Counted from the first letter of the stretch, positions 48,713 to 59,095 are shown. The stretch is 64,000 nt of DNA from Myrica gale (GCA_963930655.1 OZ005611.1:5773501-5837500), one strand, 5' to 3'. The notes: generated by a model from the sequence alone, not told the origin. Numbers and translations are program-made.

Positions 48713-48990
48713 TTTCACCATTTTTTCAGGATTCTAAGTATATTCACAATTCTACCACCGAACATATTCAGAATTCAAACACAAAAACCAATACATTTTA
48801 CACAATCTCCAACAACTTTTTAATTTTTTATTCAACATAAATTTTCTCTCTCTATACTTTTTCACATAACTCCAATACTTTTTTATTAAACAATTACATC
48901 AAATCATTTTTCTCTCCACTTTACACAAACACCAATAAAACACTATTCAACATAAAAATTCACAACTTCTCTAAAATCCTACATTTTTTC
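48713..48990 (+). repeat. Dispersed repeat, copy 2
   Basis: Second copy of the sequence at 39164-39430, in the same orientation, about 9.5 kb away. Similarity runs from TTTTTCAGGATT to AATCCTAC, with scattered point differences. Confidence 0.75.
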
Positions 48991-50646
48991 TCAAAACGAA
49001 CATCACCTAGATCTTGGTACTCTCGATGGCCGTCGGAGTACAAGCCCCGTCTAGTTTTTTTTTTGGCCCTTAGACAGTATGTGGTTTTTTATTTTAGTTG
49101 TATCATCGCTCCGGTGGGCTTTGCTGGCCCCTTGGCCCTTGTGGCCTTTGTCGGCCCCCGCATGAGTTTTGTTGTGCCGGGATTGTTGGATGCTTTCTTC
49201 TATACTAGCCACAATTTTTTCTTAAATTTTTTTTCCACATGTACAATCCTTACCATGAATTTGACTCGAATGCCGAGGCATTTTTACTCAACATTCTACT
49301 TACCAGGCCAATAGTTTTGGATTCAACACCTTACCAAGTTGATACCAACATATCCGACATTCTCGTCACTTCCCTGTATTTTGGAATTCATAACCTCTCA
49401 GAATTTGTTTCTGAGTACGGACGGGTAGGATACAAATTCTTTGGAATAAAAAAAAATATTTGCAATTCCAGAACTCCAGTAAGATATAACACAACTGCAG
49501 ATTAATTTTTCTTTGATTTCGGCATGTTCTGAGAGAAATCATCGCTTTCTAGAACATATCAAATAATGGACCAAATTGCAGAGAATGCAGAAAGCTAAAT
49601 TGACAATATGAAGCCCGAGAAAGCTATTATAATTGAAGTCTGCAATACAAAAGATTGCCACAGGTCGCAGTTGCGTGCACTGTAGACGTAGGCCCTTCAC
49701 CCCTAAAAGATTCGTAATTCAGAGGGAGAGAGAGGGGGAGAGGTGCTTGCTTTTTGGTACAAAAGAAAAAACATGGTCATAGCTGGACCGTTGAGAAACC
49801 AAGGGAACCTTTTCTTGTCGGTTGGCAGGAGGGAATCTGAGCAGTGAGGGCTAAAGGGTGCAGTGCCACCGTATAAGAAAGAGATAGGTGGAGCGGGGTG
49901 ATAGAATGAATCAGTCAGAGTGGATAGGAAAAGCCTCTCGTTCTCTGTGTCTCTCTCTCTCAACCAGCTGGTCAAAGAAAAAGGGTACTCTATGATACTG
50001 TTAACTGGAAGGAAAATTTAGAAAAAGAAAAAAAAAAGAACTGGAAGGAAAAACAAAGCACCACCACCGATCTCTATTTGTCTTTGTTCTTTTGGTGCAA
50101 AAGGTTTAGTAGGGAATCTTACTTCGATCTTTCATTTCCTTTCCCTTTGGGACACTTCATGGCCCCTGTTACATTGCCGTGTACTCCCTGAATCGAGTGA
50201 CAACTCAGAGATATTAAGGACGAACAGATGAGTCCTAATAACAAAGAGTAATAGTGGCAACGATTGGCGAAGTGCCGCTTTCATCGATTCCTACATTTTC
50301 CTTAATTTTTTTCCTCGTTAAACAAACACTGATGTGCAATATCCTTCTGGACGTGTAGGGCCAGCTTCAAATAGAGCGCTTCTTGGAATGTTCCAACTTC
50401 CATCTACGTTTTTTCTTATTCTCTTAAGCAAATGACAGTTTTATTTTGAACAGTATAAAAATTAGGGATAAAAAGCACCGTACAAACAGGCCCAAAAGGG
50501 CCAGCCATCGGACAAACGGGCATGCCGAAAAAAGAACCCAGGGTCCACAGCCACTGAATGGAATGGCCCAAAATTACACCCATGTCGATCCATAGACCAG
50601 ACGCTAACTTTCGAATGCCGCAGAAGGTAGAGTTATCGCCGGACGA
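48991..50646. other. Spacer left of the large MULE
   Basis: Includes GA-rich sequence near 49726-49740 and the partial duplicate (50205-50420) of the region behind the WW-domain gene. No exon recognised. Confidence 0.5.
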
Positions 50647-50655
50647 AAGGATATG

Positions 50656-51826
50656 GGGATTGGATTCGGTGCGAAGTTTAAATGTGCTAAGTGTGGAAAG
50701 TGAGGGTTGAGATTTTAAATAGTAAATCTAACGGTTACGAAATAGAAGACAGTGCATTTAATGAGGAGACCGGAAAAAAAGAAAACGGCTTGGCTAAACA
50801 GTCGACTTGCGTTTTTTCTTTTTCTTTTTTTTTCCTGCATGCCTTTTGCAACACGCAACAAGCTGCCGTCTTTACCCATTTTTTTCTTTTTTTTATTTCC
50901 CTGCAAATCATCTACCTTCTACCCATTTGCTGCTGTGTTTACCCATCATTTGCTAATTTTGCTGCCGTCTTCTTCAAGTGCATTAATCTTCTTCAACTTC
51001 CTCGAATTTTTTTTCTCATTTTCCCTGCAGGTGACATCTTTTATCTATTTGCTTCACCTCTTTACACATTTGTACGTCTTCTGCAACTTCATTTAAAGTT
51101 ATTTTTTATCCGTTTTCTGTTGTTCAATGCTACCATTTATATAAGTTCTGATGATATTTCTAATTACATAGCTTTTCATGTTCGTGATTCCGTTCCTCCT
51201 CAAGAAAACCTGCAAAACGCACTCATAAAGTACATACGGAAGGAAAAGTGTAACTACTATCCTTTTGTTTGTGGTTTTTGTCCGTTCCTCCACAAAATTA
51301 TCCACGATGAACACAGATAACAGAAGTAAATAATAAATGAACATAATCCACTTTTCAAATAAAAATGTCTCAAGCAACGGACAAAAACCATGGGCAATAG
51401 TTGCATTTTTCCTTTCGTATGCACTTGTGGGTGCGTTTGCATTATTTACTTGAGGAACGGACAAATGGGTAAAGAGGGAGTGTAAAGGGGAGCGGATTCC
51501 CTCCGAAGGTAATTTCCTCCAAAGGTACCGGATTGAAGGCTGTGATTGCATTTTCCAGATCTAATGGTGTAAAACAGTCCACCTGATTTAATGAATTTTT
51601 TTGGCTTCCGGCTCAACTTGGCTCTTCGACTCCTGGCTTTCAGTGAGACTTGAGCCCCTCCTTTTTCCACGCCTAAGTCTCTCCCTCTCCTTCACCATCT
51701 CTGCTCCTCTGCGCCTGAACCTCGCCGAAATTCCTTCTCTCCACGTCGAAACCCTCTCTGCCGCTCCTCTTCACGCTTGAACGTCGCCGAAATTCCTCCT
51801 CTCCTCGTCGGATTCCAATTGCAAGG
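50656..51826 (+). repeat. Left inverted arm of the Pack-MULE
   Basis: Pairs with 55758-57425 read in reverse. Matching landmarks in order from the outside are GTGTGGAAAGTGAGGGTTGA, GGAGACCGGA-AAAAAGAAAAC, TGGCTAAACAGTCG, TGCCTTTTGCAACACGCA, AGCGGATTCC.TCCGAAGG, CAGATCTAATGGTGTAAAAC and GGATTCCAATTGCAAGGA. A small fold-back insertion (51193-51462) interrupts it. Confidence 0.85.
51193..51462. repeat. Fold-back insertion nested in the left arm
   Basis: 51193-51293 and 51370-51462 are imperfect inverse copies (outer ends CCGTTCCTC / GAGGAACGG; inner phrase GGTTTTTGTCCGTT and its inverse). It interrupts sequence that is continuous in the right arm. No clean target duplication was found. Confidence 0.6.
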
Positions 51827-52104
51827 AGTGCATAGTCAAATGTGGCCGCCATCCAACAACGCCAGTAACTTGGGCACCTACATACCCGGTTCGATCAGTG
51901 AATCAAACCCACTAATTTGGATTTTTCCTCTGCAATATCCTGCCCTCCAGACTCTTAATTTGTTTCTTTCAGATCTTCTTTTGGTTTAATATATTTATTT
52001 ATTTCTGTTTCTTTTATGTTTTTGTGAACCCACAATTAAAGTTTACGTATCAAAGGAAATTTGTCCTAATGCTGACCGTGGGCTTGGACACATGACTGTA
52101 GCTT

Positions 52105-52240
52105 GGAGCGGAGTTCGTTGGAACCTTCATCATGGTGTTCTTGGCAGCAACAACACCCATTGTGAACCAGAAGTACCATGGAGTGGAGACACTGATGGGG
52201 AATGCGGCTTCTGTAGGGCTGGCGATTGAATGGGTTGTCT
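52105..52240 (+). pseudogene. Captured fragment of a NIP-type aquaporin
   Basis: Reads GAEFVGTFIMVFLAATTPIV then NQKYHGVETLMGNAASVGLA, which corresponds to transmembrane helices 1-2 of plant NOD26-like intrinsic proteins of the NIP5/NIP6 type (AEFVGTFILIF...GPIVNQKY, then ETLIGNAACAGLAV). Homology ends just after GLA, and the frame stops soon after, in front of where the first NPA box would come. It is a fragment without a pore, so no transport function is possible by itself. Confidence 0.8.
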
Positions 52241-52355
52241 TTCTTTGCTTGTGACATTATATGACGAAATTCTTATAGCTTATGTCTTTCTTTTCTCTTT
52301 TTCCTTTTATGCTGATTGAATTTTTTGTCAAGAATTTGACCTTGATTATGAAACT

Positions 52356-52539
52356 ATGCAGCTCCTTAGTGTATACGGAGTGGCTGAAGTTTTGGAGTCT
52401 GGGCATCCAAACTTCAAGGAAGGTGACTTGTTTTGGGGAATAACTAGGTGGGAATATTATTGTCTACTAACTGAAACTGATTCTCTGTTTAAGATTCAAC
52501 ATACCGATGTGCCACTCTCGTACGATACTGGAATTCTTG
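52356..52539 (+). pseudogene. Captured exon of an NADP-dependent alkenal double-bond reductase
   Basis: Reads GVAEVLESGHPNFKEGDLFW, GITRWEYYCLLTETDSLFKI and QHTDVPLSYDTGILG, then a GT donor at 52540. This is the exon of plant 2-alkenal reductases (medium-chain reductase fold) that ends just before GMPGMTAYAGF, so the natural splice donor has been carried along. The frame is open across the exon. The catalytic NADP-binding half is absent. Confidence 0.85.
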
Positions 52540-52940
52540 GTAAAAGTTTGGGTTCCCATACCTTGTTGGTTTTTTTTCTAAAAGTTTGGCTGTACCAAAA
52601 CAGGGGAAAAAGTTGAAAAATTAACTTCCTCTGTTGATGTAAACAAGTCAAACTTCTTTGATTCTCCTTATCTGAGCAACTATGTTGAACCTGAATTCTG
52701 CCAAACTCAGTGGGTTGAGGTTCATGTTAATTTAAAGAAGAAAATAAAGGATTTACATAGGTAAAACAATGAAGTTTCTGGAGTATGTCGTTTACTTTGA
52801 TCATGCCAATTTTTGACTTTGCTCAAGCTTCTTCATGCTATTTTTTTAATACCTTTGTGAAAAGAGCTGATATATATAGTTAATCCTTTTTTTCTGCTGA
52901 AAAGTTCTGAACTTCGATTATGAGTTTCTATTTGCTCACA

Positions 52941-53318
52941 TGTGCTTGGTTTCGCGACTCAAAGCGACTTGTCTGTGGCAGTTCTGATCCGGAGAAAGGC
53001 ATTCACATGTGGGATTGTCATGGGAATGAGATAAAAGCATGGATGGGGATGAGAATGCCCAAGATTTTGGACCTGTCAGTGACACCAGATGGGTAAATTC
53101 TGATCAGCATATTCTCAGAAAAAGAAGTTCGGATTTTAAATTTAGTAACCAATTCTGAGAGGGTGATATCAGAGAAGCATGCAATAACGTCACTATCAAT
53201 TTCAGTCGATCGGAAGTTTTTTATAGTAAACCTTAATAGCCAAGAGATTCATATGTGGGATGTTGCTGGGAAATGGGAGACATCCTTGAAGTACATGGGT
53301 CACAAGCAAGACAAGTAG
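52941..53318 (+). pseudogene. Captured fragment of a WDR26-type WD40-repeat protein
   Basis: One frame of 126 codons covers about two and a half WD repeats: CAWFRDSKRLVCGSSDPEKG then IHMWDCHGNE; LDLSVTPDG; ITSLSISVDRKFFIVNLNSQ then EIHMWDVAG; YMGHKQ. The order and wording fit plant WDR26 (At5g08560 type), a subunit of the CTLH/GID ubiquitin ligase. It has one in-frame stop, TAA at 53094-53096, where the family has a Gln (CAA), and a second stop ends it. The stretch appears intronless here. Confidence 0.82.
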
Positions 53319-53674
53319 ATGCAGCCTCAGAGCCATCATTGACCAGACCCCAAATTGTTCAATTTTTTTGACTGAGTGTATATAGTTTTGGCCTTTTCAA
53401 TTGCTTATTCGTTTCATGAGTTTGTAATAATTTGTGATCCCCCTTATATAGCTTCATTGTAAATCCTGCTTCTTTTAGTTTTCTTTTGTCAATTTGCTGG
53501 CACGGTTTTTTGCATGCTGGGACCAAAACTGTACATGTACATCACAGAAATTTTGAAGGTATAGCTGAAATTTAGCTCGTATATTCTTTTGATTGAAGTC
53601 TTATCTCATTCTGGCTCTCTCAGTGGCATGCATTTACATGGTTCCCTAGCCAAGGTTCCTACGATTTTCAGATG

Positions 53675-53778
53675 AAGGTCTTTTTGCCATTTAATCTGGC
53701 ACGAGTAGTCTCTACTCTTGAATATATTCAGTTGTTGAGGCAGAGTCAGGGTGCTATGTTCAAGGCCCAGAGCCAGAG
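53675..53778 (+). other. Unidentified coding-like stretch in the Pack-MULE
   Basis: Reads ARVVSTLEYIQLLRQSQGAM then FKAQSQ, followed by a plausible donor AG|GTAATC at 53779. Composition and splice site suggest another captured exon, but I do not recognise the parent gene. Confidence 0.4.
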
Positions 53779-54629
53779 GTAATCTAAGCTATTGGAAATG
53801 ATAACTCTTGGATGTGCATAATCATGCTATACTAAAACAACACTAGCAAACTCTGTGGAATCGAGTTTCAGATATAAAGTTTACCAAACCTAACACTTCC
53901 AAGAGTTTTTCTTCAATTAGACATTAGTATCCATATTGCAATTAGGCAGTAGAAACAGGGCTCGCTTTTGTTTTCCCAATTGTTGTTTGGCCTGAAAGGA
54001 GATCATAGTTTGGTTCATTAAATTATAAATTCAATTCATAAAAGCGTAAATATGAGCATTTTTTCACCTTTGTTACAATTGAAATCCTGTCCATCTAACG
54101 GATGAAACTGTTTAAATAACATCAAAGTGATGGGTAATGCGAGACATCTTCTAAATTATGATGTTGAGTTCTCACTTAAACCCTCGAAGATTTCCATTTG
54201 CCGAATCCAGTGGTTACTAATGGTTGAGGATGAGCTGCTATCACAACTCCTTAACAAAATTTGCTTATGTAGAATGTTCCACAAGTTTGTGCATAAAATG
54301 CCCACCACAAGAGAAAAATCCAATTTAGGTAGGTACAAATAAGAATGAAAAAATCCACTATATTGATGTACTTTGTGATATGTACAAGTTACATTGTGAT
54401 TGAAAAAACCTAAAATTCAGAAGAAAAAAAATTACAACATGCATATACCCTATAGACTTCTCTTTGGCAGTGCAACATGCATATACAGATCTGGAAATGT
54501 TTGCAAGGAGCAGAGCAGATTAGCTAAACTGACTCCTTATCCAACATGTATAGAACACTTACATCTAGAAAAAAAAAATATAAACAAATTCAGAGAAGAG
54601 AATTTCATAATCACATCCGGATAAACATC

Positions 54630-54770
54630 CAATTCTCTTTAGTGAGATTTGCAAAGTAAGGTCTTATCTTGACCATCTGCTTATTTTGGTGACCAAGACG
54701 TAAAACTGAAGCCAATAACTTTCTTGTATACTCAGCCCCTGCACATTGGTTTCTGCAGAAAGGGGAATTT
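54630..54770 (-). other. Unidentified coding-like stretch in the Pack-MULE, minus strand
   Basis: Reads AGAEYTRKLLASVLRLGHQN, KQMVKIRPYFANLTKENW and then a stop. It could be a captured exon. It lies downstream, in sense, of the SEC10 fragment but is not SEC10 as far as I can tell. Confidence 0.35.
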
Positions 54771-55063
54771 ATCCATGGCTTTGATGTGCCGTAGAGTACT
54801 TGTAGGCGACGAGCTTAGAATATTTACAGCACCACCTAATTACACAACCAACAAAAGTAAAAATGTCCAATTAGTATAAGAGGTCAAATATCCAATTCTC
54901 TTCCAATGTGCACTCAGAAAGTGTTTATGTGCCTACTCAGGTAACCAATAAAACTCATCTGATATGCATCTTTTTCTCTTATTACGTGATAATACATATC
55001 AGGAAGAGGGATTTCCTTCACAAGCTCATATTATATCAACCACGAGTATCAAAACATGTTTTC

Positions 55064-55296
55064 AACACTTGAAATACAGGAATCTAACCTAGCAAAGCTG
55101 TCAAACAACCCATCTACCCCTTTCTCCAACTGAAAAACAAACCAAGATGTATGTATCTATCAGATGCAACTCTATTTTCAGATTCAATTCACAAAAACAT
55201 TTATACCTCTAAAGCAACCTCACCAAGTGTCTTTCGGTGTCTTGAATCTTGCACAGTCACCTCCTTCTTGAGATTGTAGAGTCTTCCGTCAATCTT
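55064..55296 (-). pseudogene. Captured fragment of exocyst subunit SEC10 (two exons with their intron)
   Basis: In coding order, 55296-55219 reads IDGRLYNLKKEVTVQDSRHR then KTLGE and ends at a GT donor. After a short intron, 55129-55064 (acceptor CAG) reads LEKGVDGLFDSFARLDSCIS then SV. Spliced, this matches plant SEC10 (VDGRLNTLKKEVSTQDSKHR, KTLTEIEKGVDGLFESFARL), the coiled-coil N-terminal part of the exocyst tethering subunit. Retention of the intron shows capture from genomic DNA, not from an mRNA. It is antisense to the three plus-strand fragments. Confidence 0.83.
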
Positions 55297-56444
55297 CAAC
55301 CAGCATGAAGAACGGAATTAGAACCAAAAAGTCTGTAACCGTTCTCTTCAGCAATTAGCACAAGTTATCTTGATAATGGCAAACCAACCTACCCAGATTC
55401 GTCCATGGGGCCGTTAACCTTCTGTAGCTCGTCCAGTCGCCCCTACCCCTCAGCCGCGCCCACCTGTGGTTCGACTAGTCATGTTGACAAAACAACAATC
55501 AATTGACATGCAAGGGAAGGGTTATCCCAACCGATGACTTCTTAGTACATTGCTTTCCAGAAAACAATTTCAGTTTGACAAATCAATTTAACATCTCCTA
55601 AATTTCTATGTATCTAGACGAAAAAATAAAGGTAGGCATAGAAAAAAGAACAGGGATCAGTGAACGATCAGCAGTGTCCACAAAAAGTTAGCTTGATGGA
55701 TTCAGTGGAGAAAGAATTTGTTTTCGCAAGCAATTTTTCGAATCTTGCATCACTTGTCCTTGCAATTGGAATCCGTCAAGGAGAGGAGGAATTTCAGCAG
55801 AGAGGTTCCGACGAGGAGAGAAGGAATTTCGGCGAGGTTCGGGCGGAGAGGGGCGCAAGAAGGAGGTCTGTCTGGCAGAGATGGTGCAGAAGAGGGAGAA
55901 AAAAATTGGAGAGGGACTCAAGCATGGAAGAAAGGGGAAGGGGCTCAACCTCGCGTGAACAAATTGAAACTCGGAGCCGAGCCATCGAAGAGATGAAGAG
56001 AGGGAGCAGAGCCGTCGAGCCAAAAAAATTCATTAAATGAGGTGGACTGTTTTACACCATTAGATCTGGAAAATGCAATCCCAGCCGTCCATCCGGTACC
56101 TTCGGAGGAAATTACCTTCGGATGGAATCCGCTCCCAGTGTAAAGAGGTGCAGCAAATGAGCAAATGGGTAAAGACTCAACTGCAGGGAAAATAAGCAAA
56201 AAAAAAATTCAAGGAGATTGCGCTTGCAGAAGACGACATCGAATGGGTAAACACTGCAGCAAATGGGTAGAAGGTAGAAAATATGTAGGGAAATAAAAAA
56301 GAAAAAATAATGGGTAAATACGACAGCTTGTTGTGTGAAAGGCATGCAGGGAAAAAAATGGAAAGAGAAAAAATGCAAGCCGAGAAGATTAATGCACTTG
56401 AAGAAGACGACAGCAAATGGGTAAACACGGCAGCTTGCTGCGTG

Positions 56445-57224
56445 AGGAAAAGATTCTATCCAAAGAAGGAAAATTCTAAGAAATTCAAAGAACCGGTCTA
56501 GATTTTACCAAAGAAATCTAACGTCTATTCTGTCACATCATTTAATGAAAATGACTTGGAAATGGCTCGACTTTTGGCTCGACTTTCACTTTTTCTCCAT
56601 CTTTTTGTCTTATTTCCCCGTTTTCTCCGGCTTCCGCTAATGCTCTGTGCGCCCTCTTTTCTGGTTGAACGGTGGCCATGGATTCTTTGGCTACAAGCGC
56701 ATTAATTTCATTGTATTGCATCTGTCGTTGGTGTATTGAGTTACGGCTGAGTTTTTTTACTTTTGGGTTTTGTTCTTTCGGTGACTAATTTTGTCGCGGA
56801 TGACTTTGAGCCAGGCAGCCATTTAAGAGCACAAGAACACACAGAGAAACAAAGAGCAAGACAGGCTTGGGCGCCATGACGATATAGTCCATATCCGCAA
56901 TATATGTTTCAATATCTGCTATTCAGAACAAACAACCGAACACAAATGATTCAAAAGGTATTGAAAGAAGAGAGGATTCAAAAAAAGACTTTTGGGAGAA
57001 TGAACAAGGACTGGGAAGAAGAGAAGGAAGGAGGCTTATTGGGGAAGACAGCTCAACGATTGAGTTGGAAAAAAATTAGCCAAAGCCGAGGGAAAGGCCA
57101 AGCCATTTTCAACTCCTATCATTAAATGATGTGGCAAAAAATGGTCGTTAGATTAGAAGCTTTAAATCTGTACCGGTTCTTTGAATTTCTTAGAATTCTC
57201 CTTCTTTGGATAGAATCTTTTACC
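56445..57224. mobile_element. Nested Mutator-like element inside the right arm (second Pack-MULE)
   Basis: 780 bp, bounded by a perfect 9-bp target duplication TGCTGCGTG at 56436-56444 and 57225-57233. The ends are inverted repeats of more than 60 bp that include AAAAGATTCTATCCAAAGAAGG, ATTCTAAGAAATTCAAAGAACC and, further in, CACATCATTTAATGA. The uninterrupted target sequence is still visible in the left arm near 50838-50870. Carries a captured signal-peptide fragment. No transposase. Confidence 0.9.
56785..56877 (-). pseudogene. Captured signal peptide resembling an 11S (legumin-type) seed storage globulin
   Basis: The minus-strand ATG at 56877 opens MAPKPVLLFVSLCVLVLLNG then CLAQSHPRQN and a stop at 56785. 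The pattern of a short basic start, a hydrophobic core and ...NGCLAQS-RQ matches the ER signal and mature N-terminus of tree-nut legumins. Only the signal and a few residues are present. Assignment is by memory of the family pattern and is moderate. Confidence 0.55.
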
Positions 57225-57434
57225 TGCTGCGTGTTGCAAAAGGCATGAAGGGAAAAAAAGGAAAGAGAAAACGCAAGCCGACTGTTTAGCCAAACCGTTT
57301 TCTTTTTCTCCGGTCTCCTCGTTATATGTTGTCTTTTATTTCGTAACCGTTAGATTTATCATTTAAAATCTCAACCCTCACTTTCCACACTAAGTACATT
57401 TAAAGTTCGCACCTAATCCAATCCCAAGGATATG

Positions 57435-59095
57435 TGCCAGCTTGGACACCAGGATCCCACCCCCCTTGGGAAACATCCATCTGAAAATGTACAGGAAGTA
57501 AGGTTGTGATCGATAGAGCACGGACTATAAAAGAGAAAGTGAAAGGCAACATAGTTGGGAGAGCAGTAAATTAACAATTATAACGACTAAAAAAGACCCA
57601 TTGAGAGGTAGAACTTTGATCCAATCTTTGAGTACTTAATCGAAGTTTGTTTTTTTAGATTTTTGCCGCTGTTGATCACCAGGAGCTCATGCAGTTGTTG
57701 GATGAAATTTTGGAAATTGCTATAGAATAAAGTTTTAGAAAAGATAAAATGAATGAAGGAAGTAAGGAATTGCTTGTTTAATTACAAATGCGGTCAGAGA
57801 TCAGTTTCTGGAGGCTGGGAGGGACAAGTGTGAGTAATGAATGAGTCATGAGATGGCAAAAGGAATGGGTAGGTCATAGGTGATGCCATAAGCTGCGCAT
57901 TGGAGCATATTTTTTGATTGAAAACAGGCGACATTCGACTCAGTCAAGTGTAGTTTAACAAACATGGTCAGATATTCAGAGGGCAAGTTTCATAATTTTC
58001 TTGTATCAGAGAGATGGGACCTGGAGTACTCCAAGGTCTGCGGTGGAAGAGGAGACATCCCCAGAAAAGTAAACGTACATCGCACTTCTTTTGTTTAGCA
58101 CACAGCTTCCTTTCAAACTTCCCTCCCTCTTCCTCTCCTCTTCGAACGTGACATCGAGTCGACTACTTCAAAGTAATCAAACCTGCTACCACGACTGGAT
58201 TGTACGCATAGAGAGATTTTGTTGACAATATATGTATTAATTTTTTTTGACAATTTATGTATTAGCCCTCAGGGACGACCCAGTCGTACTATTATGTGGA
58301 CTTCCTTATTCCTATTTGAAACTGTTCAAAAGACCCACCTCGAATAAGTCCATTATAAAGCTGAATCTGGATGGGCATAAAGCCTAATGTATACAGCACA
58401 ATGGAATTATTGATTAGCCCGCAAAATCTGCCTGGAAGCTTCGCATAAACATCCTTCTGTCCTCTTTGATCAAATCCTGAAAAACCATTTAATTTGATCA
58501 GAACTAAGTAAAAACAGATGTAATAAACAAACTCTCCCATTAGGATGTATGAGTTGAATCCACCATAAGCTGCTTTCTTAATCACAACAGCTTGTTCGTT
58601 AAAGCTGAATAGGGTTTACAAACCTCAAATAAAAGTTTTAAGGGGAAAATCGGATCCTCTAAAATGGGACGGACCAACTAGCAGGGTAGCCATCAAACCA
58701 TTCAAATACCCATAAATGATAAGACAATCCACAAAAAGACAGCAAGATGATTAACCTAGCAGACAAGGAAAAGCGACCACGAAAAGAGGCGGCAAGATCA
58801 ACAGCAGGAAGAGAGAAGGTAGTCAAGGGGCAAAAGTGGCAAGCGTGTAATTCCTGGGCTTATTGTAAAGGGAAGTGGGTTACGCAATTAGACTAGTAAG
58901 TTATGAGATTTTGAGAATCACTATATCACTATCAAGTATCGACCATTTTTTTTACCAAAAAAAAAAGGTATCAACCATTTCTCGAAAACAAAGTCCTTTA
59001 TTTTGACAGCTTCTGATTGTTAAGAACCTATAAATAAGTAAAAGTTAAGTCTCCACACCCTAAAATCTATAGTAGCTCTAAATACAAATAGGAGA
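57435..59095. other. Spacer right of the large MULE
   Basis: A terminal-exon-like stretch, 57659-57730 (+), follows a good TTTTTTAG acceptor and reads FAAVDHQELMQLLDEILEIA then IE-stop. An exon-like stretch on the minus strand near 58430-58490 reads DLIKEDRRMFMRSFQADFAG. Neither could be assigned to a family or joined to other exons; both may be gene relics. Confidence 0.35.

Larger units (their letters stand above)
50656..57425. mobile_element. 6.77-kb Pack-MULE: Mutator-like element carrying fragments of several host genes
   Basis: The ends are inverted repeats starting GGGATTGGATT(C/A)GGTGCGAA(G/C)TTTAAATG and continuing GTGTGGAAAGTGAGGGTTGA. They are flanked by a perfect 9-bp target duplication AAGGATATG at 50647-50655 and 57426-57434, the signature of Mutator-like transposition. 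The inverted arms extend inward to about 51826 on the left and 55758 on the right (about 0.9-1.2 kb each once nested insertions are discounted). They contain internal TTTACCCATTTGCTG repeats. The 3.9-kb interior holds no MURA transposase motif. It holds coding fragments with recognisable exon borders from a NIP aquaporin, an alkenal reductase and a WDR26-type protein on the plus strand, and from exocyst SEC10 on the minus strand, plus two unidentified coding-like stretches. Non-autonomous; it must have moved with a transposase from elsewhere. Confidence 0.93.
55758..57425 (-). repeat. Right inverted arm of the Pack-MULE
   Basis: Inverse of 50656-51826, interrupted by a nested MULE at 56445-57224. 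It also has an extra internal copy of the block containing GCATGCCTTT...CAACAAGCTG...TTTACCCAT relative to the left arm, so the arms have diverged by internal duplication. Confidence 0.82.

Noticed and set aside
50691..51320. 209-codon open frame rich in Phe and Leu
   Set aside because: It lies in the T-rich inverted arm of the Pack-MULE; composition explains it and it resembles no protein family.
52022..55740. Interpretation as ordinary intact genes
   Set aside because: Each gene piece covers only part of its family, two contain stops, one is antisense, and all lie between transposon arms; fragment capture explains them better.
57659..57730. Terminal-exon-like stretch as a real gene end
   Set aside because: Good acceptor and open frame to a stop, but no upstream exon or family match; mentioned only as a possible relic.
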